From Micrococcales bacterium (GTDB taxonomy: Bacteria > Actinomycetota > Actinomycetes > Actinomycetales > Dermatophilaceae), in contig JAKDLQ010000089.1 of NCBI GenBank assembly GCA_030452775.1, forward strand, positions 1-8,823: a DNA stretch of 8,823 nucleotides. Direction: 5' to 3'. Every line of letters starts with the position of its first letter. Position 1 is the stretch's first letter. Below are positions 1-6,557 of the stretch, piece by piece. Below the pieces are notes generated by a model. The model was not told where the DNA came from and made no database searches. It saw only the letters and a list, made by a program, of their open reading frames with translations. The position numbers and the translations under genes are program-made.

Positions 1-2
1 GC

Positions 3-1184
3 GTGTCCGCCCGATCTGCCGTCGCGCCGTTTCAGGTCATGGACGTCCTCGACCGAGTCGCCGTCCTGCGCGGTGCGGGCCGTGACGTCGTCTCGCTCTG
101 TGCGGGTGAGCCCTCCGGGGGTGCCCCGTCTCTCGTGTCTGCGGCAGCGGCGCGCCTGCACGGGTCTGGGCGAGCGCTGACCTACACCTCCGCGCTCGGG
201 ATCCACGAACTGCGCCGCGAGCTCGCCGGACACTACCGGCGCTGGTACGGCCTCGAGCTCGACCCGGCCCAGATCGCCATCACGACCGGCTCGTCCGGGG
301 GCTTCGTGCTCGCCTTCCTCGCGGCCTTCGACCCCGGGGACCGGGTGGCTCTCGCTCGACCCGGCTACCCGGCCTACCGCAACATCCTGCGCGCGCTGGG
401 CTGTGAGGTCGTCGACATCGACTGCGGCCCGGATGTGCGCTACCAGCCGACGCCGGAGCTGCTCGACGCGGCGCAGGTCGACGGGCCGCTCGCGGGGCTC
501 ATCCTCGCCTCGCCGGCGAACCCTACCGGCACCATGGTCGACCGTGCGGAGCTGGCGGCGATCACGCGGTGGTCCGCCGAGCACGGGGTGCGCCTCATCA
601 GCGACGAGATCTACCACGGGGTGACCTATCCCGAACCGGGCGCGTCCGACCCGCGCGGGGTGAGCGCCTGGGAGACCGATCCGTCGGCCATAGTCGTCTC
701 GTCGTTCAGCAAGTACTGGGGCATGACGGGGTGGCGGCTCGGCTGGCTGCTGTTGCCCGAGGACCTGGTCCGTCCCGTCGACGCGCTCGCGGGCAACGTC
801 GCGCTCTGCCCGCCGGCACCGGCGCAGTATGCCGCCGTCGCGGCCTTCGCCGAGGAGTCCTACCTCGAGTGCGACGCCGAGGTCGCCGAGTTCGCGCGGA
901 CCCGGGCCTTGCTGCTACACCATGCCGACCGGCTCGGCTGGGGACCGGCCGCGCCGGCCGACGGGGCGTTCTACTACTACGCCGACCTCGGGACCGCGCT
1001 CGAGCGGTGGGGAAGCTCGGCGGCATACGCCGCTGCCCTGCTCGAGGACGCCGGGGTCGCCGTCACCCCCGGCGCCGACTTCGACGAGCGGGGCGGGGGC
1101 CGTTGCGTCCGGCTCAGCTTCGCCGCCGGCACCAGCGCGGTCGGCGAGGCCATGGAGCGGATCGTCGCCTTCCAGCAGGGGTGA
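3..1184 (+). CDS. PLP-dependent class I/II aminotransferase (start may lie upstream of the window)
   Basis: Fold-type I aminotransferase; it should move an amino group between an amino acid and a 2-oxo acid in the cytoplasm, but the substrate cannot be read from sequence. Numbered from the GTG at base 3, the motifs seen are SPANPTGT with Asn173, SDEIYHG with Asp201 (pyridine nitrogen) and Tyr204, SSFSKYWGMTGWRLGW with Lys237 as the PLP-binding lysine, and RLSFA near the C-terminus with Arg370 in the place of the substrate-carboxylate arginine. At 393 residues it matches the usual length of about 380-400. The reading frame is intact to a TGA. The GTG sits at the left edge, so no ribosome binding site can be checked and a start a few codons upstream is possible. 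A weak GC-rich hairpin follows, then a separate promoter for the next gene, so it probably is not in an operon with the transporter. Family assignment is firm; specificity is unknown. Confidence 0.93.
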   Translation: MSARSAVAPFQVMDVLDRVAVLRGAGRDVVSLCAGEPSGGAPSLVSAAAARLHGSGRALTYTSALGIHELRRELAGHYRRWYGLELDPAQIAITTGSSGGFVLAFLAAFDPGDRVALARPGYPAYRNILRALGCEVVDIDCGPDVRYQPTPELLDAAQVDGPLAGLILASPANPTGTMVDRAELAAITRWSAEHGVRLISDEIYHGVTYPEPGASDPRGVSAWETDPSAIVVSSFSKYWGMTGWRLGWLLLPEDLVRPVDALAGNVALCPPAPAQYAAVAAFAEESYLECDAEVAEFARTRALLLHHADRLGWGPAAPADGAFYYYADLGTALERWGSSAAYAAALLEDAGVAVTPGADFDERGGGRCVRLSFAAGTSAVGEAMERIVAFQQG

Positions 1185-1189
1185 GCCAT

Positions 1190-1233
1190 CGGCCCGACCG
1201 GCCGGCACGTCCGCTGGAGCACGGGCCGGGCCG
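1190..1233 (+). terminator. weak GC-rich hairpin after the aminotransferase
   Basis: The 7-base arms CGGCCCG (1190-1196) and CGGGCCG (1227-1233) are perfect reverse complements, starting 5 bases after the aminotransferase stop codon. Pairing continues inward only with mismatches, the loop is long, and there is no T-run. GC-rich hairpins without U-tracts can terminate transcription in actinobacteria, but in DNA this rich in G and C such pairing also arises by chance. Confidence 0.28.
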
Positions 1234-1295
1234 GACCTCGTGGCCGCTTGCCCCATGTGGGCCGGACGATCCGCAAATCTGTGGTCTGTTAGGGG

Positions 1296-1324
1296 TTGAG
1301 CGACACGACCGCTGGTCGTAGGTT
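1296..1324 (+). promoter_or_regulatory. candidate sigma70-type promoter of the POT transporter gene
   Basis: A -35-like TTGAGC (1296-1301) and a -10-like TAGGTT (1319-1324) are separated by exactly 17 bases. TAGGTT fits the actinobacterial TANNNT -10 pattern. Predicted transcription would begin near 1331, about 40 bases ahead of the ATG at 1373 and just downstream of the other in-frame ATG at 1325, so the promoter bears on start choice. The spacer contains the 6-base inverted repeat ACGACC/GGTCGT (1305-1310 and 1314-1319, 3-base loop), a position where a repressor could block polymerase. This is inference from pattern only. Confidence 0.5.
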
Positions 1325-1372
1325 ATGGGCACCAACCCGGCGGAGCCAGTCCCGACCCGAGATGAGGCAACG

Positions 1373-2908
1373 ATGTCCGCACCGTTCGAACCGCCAGGGC
1401 CCGAGCAGCCCGGCACCCACCCGAAGGGAGACCGAGCCTTCTTCGGCCACCCGATCGGCCTCTCGACACTCTTCTTCGTCGAGATGTGGGAGCGTTTCTC
1501 CTACTACGGGATGCGCGCCATCCTGCTCTACTTCCTCATCGACACCGCGGCCAACCACGGCCTCGGCCTCGACAAGGTCACCGGCGCCGCCGTCGTCTCG
1601 ATCTACGGCGCGTCCGTCTACCTCCTGGCGATCGTCGGCGGCTACACGGCGGACCGGCTCTTCGGTGCGCGGCTGTCCACGCTGTACGGCGGGATCATCA
1701 TCATGTCCGGCCACATCTTCCTCGCGATCCCGGCGGATGCGACCGCGTGGGTCGGCATCGCCCTGGTCGCCTTCGGCACCGGCCTGCTCAAGCCGAACAT
1801 CTCGACGATGGTCGGCCACCTCTACTCGGAGCAGGACCCGCGCCGCGACGGTGGCTTCTCCATCTTCTACATGTCGATCAACATCGGCGCCCTCTTCTCG
1901 CCCTTCGTCGTCGCGTTCCTGCGCAACCACTGGGGCTACCACGCCGGATTCTCGGCCGCCGCCGTCGGCATGGCCATCGCGCTCGTGTGGTATGTCCTCG
2001 GCCGGCGCACCCTCGCCGAGGGTGTCAACGAGGTGCCCAACCCGCTCAGCCCGGCGGAACGGACCCGGGCCGTGTTCCTCCTCGGAGCCGCCCTCATCGG
2101 CTTCGGGGTCATCGTCCTGGTCGCGGGACTGTGGCGCGACACGATCCTGGACCAGGTCATCGACGCGATCTCCATCGTCGCCTTCCTCGCGCCGATCGCC
2201 TACTTCTCGATGATGTTCCGCAGCCCGAAGGTGACGACCGAGGAGAAGGGCCACCTCACGGCCTACATCCCGTTGTGGATCGGAGCGATGCTCTTCTGGA
2301 TGATCTTCGAGCAGGCCGCCGGCAAGATGGCGCTCTTCGCCCAGAACCGGACGGTGACCCAGGTCGGCGGCATGCGCGTCGACCCCGAGTGGTTCCAGTC
2401 GGTCAACCCGCTGGCGATCATCATCCTTGCCCCCGTCTTCGCGGTCATCTGGACCCGCCGGGCCGGGCGGTTCCCGTCGACCCCGACCAAGTTCGCTCTC
2501 GGGGTGCTCATCATCGGAATCTCGGCGCTGCTCATGTCGTGGGCCTTCGCGACCTATCAGGGCAACACGGCGCCGGTCTACATCCTCGCCGGGGTCTTCG
2601 TCGTCCAGACGTGTGGCGAGCTGTGCCTGTCGCCGGTCGGCCTGTCCGCGACGACCCGGCTCGCGCCCAAGGCGTTCGCCAGCCAGGCGATGGCCCTGTG
2701 GTTCCTCGGCAGTGCGGCCGGTCAGGCCCTCGCGGCCCAGCTGATCAAGGGTATGGGTGACCTGCCGGACTCGCAGTACTACCTCGTCAATGCGGTCATC
2801 ACGATCGCCGTCGCGATCGTGCTGTTCGCCATGGTGCCGTGGATCCGCACGAGGATGGCCAGCGCCGAGTTGGCCCGCCCGGACAGCGACCTCGCCGTGA
2901 CCCACTGA
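1373..2908 (+). CDS. POT/PTR2-family proton-coupled oligopeptide transporter
   Basis: Cytoplasmic-membrane MFS transporter of the POT (PTR2/DtpT) family, which imports di- and tripeptides with protons. Numbered from the ATG at 1373 (511 residues, normal for bacterial members), it shows the ExxER motif in EMWERFSYYG at 37-46, the first PTR2 signature GGYTADR at 89-95, the second signature FYMSINIGA at 165-173, and the conserved acidic residue Glu313 in the helix reading FWMIFEQ. Many hydrophobic helices fit the 14-segment bacterial layout. I chose ATG 1373 because GAGG lies 5 bases upstream; an in-frame ATG at 1325 would add 16 Pro- and charge-rich residues, has no ribosome binding site, and abuts the predicted -10 box. 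It is followed by a strong hairpin facing the convergent adenosyltransferase gene. The exact substrate range (peptides, possibly nitrate or drugs as in some relatives) is not determined. Confidence 0.93.
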   Translation: MSAPFEPPGPEQPGTHPKGDRAFFGHPIGLSTLFFVEMWERFSYYGMRAILLYFLIDTAANHGLGLDKVTGAAVVSIYGASVYLLAIVGGYTADRLFGARLSTLYGGIIIMSGHIFLAIPADATAWVGIALVAFGTGLLKPNISTMVGHLYSEQDPRRDGGFSIFYMSINIGALFSPFVVAFLRNHWGYHAGFSAAAVGMAIALVWYVLGRRTLAEGVNEVPNPLSPAERTRAVFLLGAALIGFGVIVLVAGLWRDTILDQVIDAISIVAFLAPIAYFSMMFRSPKVTTEEKGHLTAYIPLWIGAMLFWMIFEQAAGKMALFAQNRTVTQVGGMRVDPEWFQSVNPLAIIILAPVFAVIWTRRAGRFPSTPTKFALGVLIIGISALLMSWAFATYQGNTAPVYILAGVFVVQTCGELCLSPVGLSATTRLAPKAFASQAMALWFLGSAAGQALAAQLIKGMGDLPDSQYYLVNAVITIAVAIVLFAMVPWIRTRMASAELARPDSDLAVTH

Positions 2909-2925
2909 CCCTGCGTCCCGAGTCA

Positions 2926-2949
2926 CCGTGTCGCCGTGTCGCCGTGTCA
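2926..2949. repeat. short tandem repeat, three copies of an 8-mer
   Basis: CCGTGTCG is repeated head to tail at 2926-2933 and 2934-2941, and a third copy at 2942-2949 differs only in its last base. The array lies in the gap between the POT transporter stop and the terminator hairpin. It may be simple slippage; no function is evident. Confidence 0.7.
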
Positions 2950-2986
2950 CGGCTGAGCCGCCCATGCCGGGCAGCTCAGTCGTGGC
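2946..2986. terminator. bidirectional terminator-like hairpin between convergent genes
   Basis: Bases 2946-2963 pair with 2969-2986 around a 5-base loop (ATGCC). This gives an 18-position stem with one C/A mismatch and two G-U wobbles in the plus-strand RNA; the core is CTGAGC/GCTCAG (2953-2958, 2974-2979) and GCCC/GGGC. It lies 37 bases past the POT transporter stop and overlaps the last codons and stop of the convergent adenosyltransferase gene. A symmetric stem in a convergent junction fits a terminator for both strands. There is no T-tract on either side, as is common in actinobacteria. Confidence 0.65.
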
Positions 2987-3572
2987 TGGGCGCCTCCGCG
3001 TCGCCGGCGCTCGCCCGCGCGAGGACGAAGAGCAGGTCGCTCATCCGGTTGAGCGCGAGCAGGACCGGATCGGAGACGGGGTGCCCGGCCCGGGCCGCGG
3101 CCACGGTGTGCCGCTCCGCCCGACGGACGACCCCGCGAGCGATGTCGAGCGCGGCCGATGCCCGCGTCGCCCCCGGCACGATGAAGACCGGCCGCAGCGG
3201 GTGGTCCGCGACGAGTCGGTCGATGGCCCGCTCGATCTCCGTGACGAGGTCGGCGTCCGCGAGCGAGATGCCCGGCTCGAGCCGGTCGCGGGAGTGCGGG
3301 TTGGCCATGAGGTCGGCGGCGAGGACGAAGAGCTGCCGTTGCGTGGTGAGCACGAGCCCGGCGAGCTCGCTCGCGCCGGCGCCGTCCCTCGGGTCGCCAC
3401 CGGAGTCGGCTGCCAGCTCCGCCCGGGCGAGGCCGAGCGCGGCGACCGCCTCGTCGATGTCGCCGCAGGCCTCGACGAGCGCGTCGTCCTTGCCGACCCG
3501 GCCGCCGAAGAGCCGCCCGGTCGTGCCGTCGTCGCCGGTCTTGGTGTAGATGCGTGAAGCGTTGCTGCTCAA
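2976..3572 (-). CDS. pduO: PduO-type cob(I)alamin/cob(I)yrinic acid a,c-diamide adenosyltransferase
   Basis: Transfers the adenosyl group of ATP to the cobalt of cob(I)alamin or its precursor, making adenosylcobalamin (EC 2.5.1.17 type); relatives are PduO and human MMAB. The protein has 198 residues, usual for single-domain members. It shows the N-terminal ATP-binding motif YTKTGDDGTTG (9-19), PGATRASAALDIA (133-145), the RRAER motif (150-154) matching the ATP/phosphate-contacting arginines of the family, and NRMSDLLFVLAR (175-186). The start is a TTG (3572-3570): GGAGG lies 7 bases upstream, it directly precedes SSNASRIYTKTG, and there is no in-frame ATG nearby. The longer reading frame upstream is antisense to the reductase and is not coding. 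The TTG overlaps the reductase TGA by 4 bases (3569-3572), implying translational coupling. The second Gly of the common PGG motif is Ala here. Family identity is strong. Confidence 0.94.
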   Translation of the reverse strand: MSSNASRIYTKTGDDGTTGRLFGGRVGKDDALVEACGDIDEAVAALGLARAELAADSGGDPRDGAGASELAGLVLTTQRQLFVLAADLMANPHSRDRLEPGISLADADLVTEIERAIDRLVADHPLRPVFIVPGATRASAALDIARGVVRRAERHTVAAARAGHPVSDPVLLALNRMSDLLFVLARASAGDAEAPSHD

Positions 3573-4378
3573 GGGATCTCCTCCGATGCTGTGGTCGAGG
3601 CGGGCGTCGGCTCGGCGTGCCACGGGGCCGGTTCTGCGTAGAACTCCTCCGTGTGCAGCCGTCCGGCTCGCACCCCGAGTCCTTCGGCGGTCCGGGTGCA
3701 CGCCTCGACGAACCCAGGGGCTCCTGCGATGTAGACCGCGTGGTCGGTGAGGTCGGGCAGCAGGCCGGGCAGCACCTCGGGCACCCGCCCGACGGGAGGG
3801 TCGGCCTCGCCGGCCGCCGCCCGGGTCAGGGTGCGCACGTAGTCGAACCCGGGCTGCGTCCGGGCCAGCTCCGTGAGCCACGTCGAGTGGATGACGTCCG
3901 CCGCGGTGCGCCCGGAGAACAGCAGCGTATGCCGCCGTGCCGGCTCCGGCACGCCGGTGGCCCCGCGCAGGGCAGCCGCCTCGATGAGGGCCCGGACGGG
4001 GGCCAGGCCGGAGCCGCCCGCGAGGTAGAGGGTCGGGCCGACGTGGTCCGGGTCGGCGACGAAGTTCCCGTAGGGACCGGAGACGAGCAGCCGGTGACCG
4101 ACCGTCGCGTCCCGAGTCAGCCAGGTGCTCGTCGGCCCGTCGGGAACGGCCGTGACGAGAATCGTGAGGGTGTCGTCGGAGCGAGGCGCATTCGCGATGG
4201 AGTAGGACCGGGGTGCGACGGTGCGGGCCTCGTCCTGCAGCAGCACGTACTGGCCCGGGCGGAAGTCGAGTGCCCGCTCGGCGACCGTGAGGGTCAGCTC
4301 GGCGACGACGGGGGTGCACCACGTTCGGTCGGACAGGACGAACTCGACGTCCTCGTCGGGAAGGGCGGCGAGCGGCAT
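3569..4378 (-). CDS. Fre/FNR-like FAD-binding NAD(P)H oxidoreductase, candidate cob(II)alamin/flavin reductase
   Basis: Ferredoxin-NADP reductase superfamily protein of 269 residues. The FAD domain covers about 10-110, with PGQYVLL (41-47), the flavin motif RSYSIA (57-62) and GPYGNF (101-106). The NAD(P)H domain follows, with GGSGLAPV (121-128) and AGAPGFVEAC (218-227). No CxxxxCxxC cluster is present, so there is no 2Fe-2S ferredoxin domain and electrons probably pass straight from flavin to an acceptor. Its stop overlaps the start of the PduO adenosyltransferase by 4 bases, suggesting it reduces cobalamin, directly or through free flavin, to the cob(I) state that enzyme needs. I chose ATG 4378: a GTG at 4399 would add codons ACT, ATA, AAT and AGG, all rare in such GC-rich DNA, and has no ribosome binding site. 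The last ~20 residues, rich in Pro, Thr, Ala and Glu, look disordered. Family is sure; the cobalamin role is inferred from context. It could instead serve an oxygenase or globin. Confidence 0.88.
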   Translation of the reverse strand: MPLAALPDEDVEFVLSDRTWCTPVVAELTLTVAERALDFRPGQYVLLQDEARTVAPRSYSIANAPRSDDTLTILVTAVPDGPTSTWLTRDATVGHRLLVSGPYGNFVADPDHVGPTLYLAGGSGLAPVRALIEAAALRGATGVPEPARRHTLLFSGRTAADVIHSTWLTELARTQPGFDYVRTLTRAAAGEADPPVGRVPEVLPGLLPDLTDHAVYIAGAPGFVEACTRTAEGLGVRAGRLHTEEFYAEPAPWHAEPTPASTTASEEIP

Positions 4379-4400
4379 ACCCCTATTGTCTATAGTCACG
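4379..4400 (-). promoter_or_regulatory. AT-rich candidate -10 region ahead of the reductase-adenosyltransferase pair
   Basis: Read on the minus strand, the bases before ATG 4378 are GTGACTATAGACAATAGGGG then T. This is an AT-rich island in otherwise GC-rich DNA. The hexamer GACAAT (4390-4385) lies 6 bases before the ATG, the spacing expected for a leaderless mRNA starting at the A; an alternative AGGGG ribosome site would be only one base from the ATG. The hexamer matches TATAAT at four positions but lacks the first T, and no good -35 was seen. It may make this pair a transcription unit separate from the PH-domain genes. Confidence 0.35.
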
Positions 4401-4420
4401 GTCGGAGGTGAGGGTCGGGG

Positions 4421-5968
4421 TCACGGGGTGGGGAACTGGGCGAGCAGGTCGGGGTGGATCTCGCCGATGAGGGCGTATGCCGCGGCCGGCGTGAGGTCGA
4501 TCGCCTCGTAGTGCTGCCGGCCGGCTCCCGTCGTCACGATGAGGGTGGCGACGCCCATCCGGCGTTGGAAGAGGCTCTGGCGGACCGTCCAGCCGACGAC
4601 CCCGCCGCGATCGAGGACCACGCGTGAGCGGTCGAGAGAGCCGGACTGGACGACGACGTGCCGGTCGGTGAGCAGGTGCCCGAGCGCGGCGGCGCGGCTG
4701 CGGGCGAGGGCGAGTGCGCCGAGGAGGACGAGCACGCTGACCAGGAGCCAGCCCCAGGGCCAGTCGAAGGAGAGGACCATGGCCGCCCACCCGACCGCGA
4801 CGATGCCGGCGGGGGCGAGAGCCCGGGTGTGGCGTCGCTGCCGGGCCGCGGGGCCGTGCGGGACGAGTGGGTCGCGCACCGCCGCCCCGTCACCGGTGAT
4901 GTCGAGGGCAAGCGTCTGGACCCGGGCGCTCGGCGCCGGCGGAGAGAGGACGTCGGTGCCGCCGCGGGCCTCCCGGCCGAGGCCCGTCGTCACCGACTTG
5001 AGTCGTCCGCCGCGGGCGAGACGCAGGCCCAGGGGTTCGCCGATCTCGACCCCACGCAGCCGGCTCGAGTCGATGCTCGTCTCACGGGTCGTGAGCAGGC
5101 CTCGGGTGGTGTGCAGGCTGCCCAGGGGGTTGCGGGTCAGCCGGAAGTTCCAGAAGGCGAGCAGGTATCCGCCGATGGCCAGCGCGGTCACGGCGAGCAG
5201 CAGGAGGACGGCGCCGAGCAGCAGTCCCCGCCCGATCGCCCACGTGAAGGCCGTCTCATAGATCTCGCCCTGGTCCGACAGCTGGTTGGCCAGCTGGGAG
5301 CCGACGCCGAGCAGCGCTGCGGCGGAGACGAATCCGCTCATCGTCAGCGGCGCGTAGCGGACCCAGGGGAGCTCGAGGCGGAGGAGTTCCTCATCGCGGG
5401 CGCCGGTAGCCACGACGGGTGGCCCGTGCGGGGCGGGCCAGGCCCGGTCGACGGGGCTCTGCGCCGTTGGCGCTGGTGCGGCCCGTGAGTCGGGGACGGT
5501 GCCCTCGGCCCGGTGCAGCAGCTCGGTCCGGAGCCGGCGCCCGGCCTCGAGGCTGAGCGCGTCGAGGACGAGCCGGTCCTTGGTGCCCGCGGTCGAGATC
5601 TCGACCTTGGCCAGTCCCAGCATCCGGTGCCAGACCTGGGCGGTGAGGTCGACGGTCCGGACCTTGTCGAGCCGGGCGGTCGTCGTCTGCTTGGTGATCA
5701 CCCCGTGGCGCAGCTCGATCTGCGTCTCGGAGATCCGGTAGCGCGTGGTGAACCATCGCGCGAAGCCGTAGGCGACGATGAGCGGCAGGATGAAGAGCTC
5801 CCAGCGGTCCGAGTTGTCAGAGCCGGTCCGGACGAGGAAGATCGCGAGCAGCGCGGGCAGGGCCCGGATCAGGGTCTGGATCGGGTGGATGAGCAGCATT
5901 CGCCGGTCGAGGCGCCGCCAGTCGCTGTCGTCGGCCTGAATGGTTTGTTCAGCCGCGGGCTGGCTCAC
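4421..5968 (-). CDS. large PH-domain membrane protein, YdbT-like (bacterial PH domain family)
   Basis: Integral membrane protein of 515 residues with repeated membrane-hairpin plus bacterial PH (bPH_2) units, like the three-domain YdbT of Bacillus (about 490 residues). Seen in order: helices at about 30-46 and 57-75, PH-like domain 1 from about 76 to 155 (TRYRISETQIELRHGVITK, then a DKVRTVDL-type strand), a low-complexity linker, a second helix pair and PH-like domain about 290-365, a third helix pair near 380-425, and domain 3 from about 428 to 510 (LLTDRHVVVQSGSLDRSR). No catalytic residues are expected. The GTG start at 5968 overlaps the TGA of the smaller PH gene by 4 bases (GTGA), implying coupled translation. 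The longer frame upstream lies antisense and is not coding. In Bacillus subtilis the ydbST pair belongs to the sigma-W envelope-stress regulon and contributes to resistance against antimicrobials made by other bacilli; whether that holds here is unknown. Confidence 0.87.
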   Translation of the reverse strand: MSQPAAEQTIQADDSDWRRLDRRMLLIHPIQTLIRALPALLAIFLVRTGSDNSDRWELFILPLIVAYGFARWFTTRYRISETQIELRHGVITKQTTTARLDKVRTVDLTAQVWHRMLGLAKVEISTAGTKDRLVLDALSLEAGRRLRTELLHRAEGTVPDSRAAPAPTAQSPVDRAWPAPHGPPVVATGARDEELLRLELPWVRYAPLTMSGFVSAAALLGVGSQLANQLSDQGEIYETAFTWAIGRGLLLGAVLLLLAVTALAIGGYLLAFWNFRLTRNPLGSLHTTRGLLTTRETSIDSSRLRGVEIGEPLGLRLARGGRLKSVTTGLGREARGGTDVLSPPAPSARVQTLALDITGDGAAVRDPLVPHGPAARQRRHTRALAPAGIVAVGWAAMVLSFDWPWGWLLVSVLVLLGALALARSRAAALGHLLTDRHVVVQSGSLDRSRVVLDRGGVVGWTVRQSLFQRRMGVATLIVTTGAGRQHYEAIDLTPAAAYALIGEIHPDLLAQFPTP

Positions 5969-6483
5969 GTGGCATCCCCGGTCTCGGCGGCCGCAGCGGC
6001 GGTCAACGCGTCGACGAGGCGCCGAGCCTCCTGCACGTCGAGTCCCTCGATCTCGAGGGGGCCTGCGGCTGACGCGGTGGTCACGGTGACCGAGGCGAGC
6101 CGGAACAGCTGGGTGATCGGTCCACGCTTGAGGTCGACGGTCTGCACCCGGCTGATGGGCGCGATCCGGCGCTCCTGGCTCAGCCATCCGCGCTGGGTGT
6201 AGATCGCCTCGGATGTGGCCTCCCACCGATGCACGTGATAGCGCCATCGCGGCATGATGATCGCGTAGCCACCACCGAGGACGAGCCAGAGCGCACCGAC
6301 GACCCAGTGCCAGATGCGCGGGTCGTCGGCAAGGATCCACCAGGCGATCTGGCCGGCGAGCAGGAGCACCATGCCGATGAGGGCGTGCACGGTCCACATC
6401 CGGATCGCCCGTGGGCTGACGCGGTGGGCCGGCTCGCGCAGCGTCCCGGCCGCCACGGGCGCCGATGTCGCCTCCTCTTCCAT
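5965..6483 (-). CDS. small PH-domain membrane protein, YdbS-like
   Basis: Integral membrane protein of 172 residues: a charged N-terminus, two hydrophobic segments at about 28-48 (MWTVHALIGMVLLLAGQIAW) and 57-75 (HWVVGALWLVLGGGYAIIM), and a C-terminal bacterial PH domain from about 78 to 165. The PH domain carries the family pattern RIAPISRVQTVDLKRGPITQ, followed by LFRLASVTVTTAS and LEIEGLDVQEARRLVDAL. This matches YdbS-type proteins (about 160 residues). It overlaps the large PH gene by 4 bases, and the two products probably form one membrane assembly. The ATG at 6483 was chosen because the next in-frame Met (residue 28) would cut into the first helix; no clear Shine-Dalgarno is visible. 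A perfect 17-bp palindrome lies 14 bases upstream of the start and could regulate the operon. The molecular role of this family is poorly known. Confidence 0.87.
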   Translation of the reverse strand: MEEEATSAPVAAGTLREPAHRVSPRAIRMWTVHALIGMVLLLAGQIAWWILADDPRIWHWVVGALWLVLGGGYAIIMPRWRYHVHRWEATSEAIYTQRGWLSQERRIAPISRVQTVDLKRGPITQLFRLASVTVTTASAAGPLEIEGLDVQEARRLVDALTAAAAAETGDAT

Positions 6484-6497
6484 GGCCCAAGGGTGTC

Positions 6498-6514
6498 ACG
6501 TCACGTCGTGACGT
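6498..6514. promoter_or_regulatory. perfect 17-bp palindrome, candidate operator of the PH-domain operon
   Basis: ACGTCACG (6498-6505) and CGTGACGT (6507-6514) are perfect reverse complements around a single T. The site ends 14 bases upstream of the ATG (6483) of the small PH-domain gene, a typical place for a dimeric repressor such as a TetR- or GntR-type regulator. No matching regulator gene is in the window and I do not recognise the motif as a known consensus. Confidence 0.5.
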
Positions 6515-6557
6515 CGCTCCGGGACCGACGACCGACAGCGCCTGCCCGGTCGAAGTC

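Noticed and set aside
1228..1267. GGGCCGGAC direct repeat (1228-1236 and 1259-1267) in the gap before the transporter
   Set aside because: A nine-base GC-rich repeat is easily met by chance in this DNA, and no regulator or symmetry supports it.
1289..2965. 558-residue minus-strand reading frame opposite the POT transporter
   Set aside because: The composition (Arg, Asp, Gly, Glu runs) is typical of the antisense of a GC-rich gene; the plus strand encodes a clear POT transporter.
2839..3557. Plus-strand reading frames opposite the adenosyltransferase gene
   Set aside because: Ser/Arg/Ala-rich shadow frames; the minus-strand product carries all family motifs and its own ribosome binding site.
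3573..4322. Long minus-strand extension of the adenosyltransferase frame (the 448-residue reading)
   Set aside because: It is antisense-frame translation over the reductase gene, rich in Arg, Pro and His, with no recognisable domain. The true start is the TTG at 3572 with a GGAGG site.
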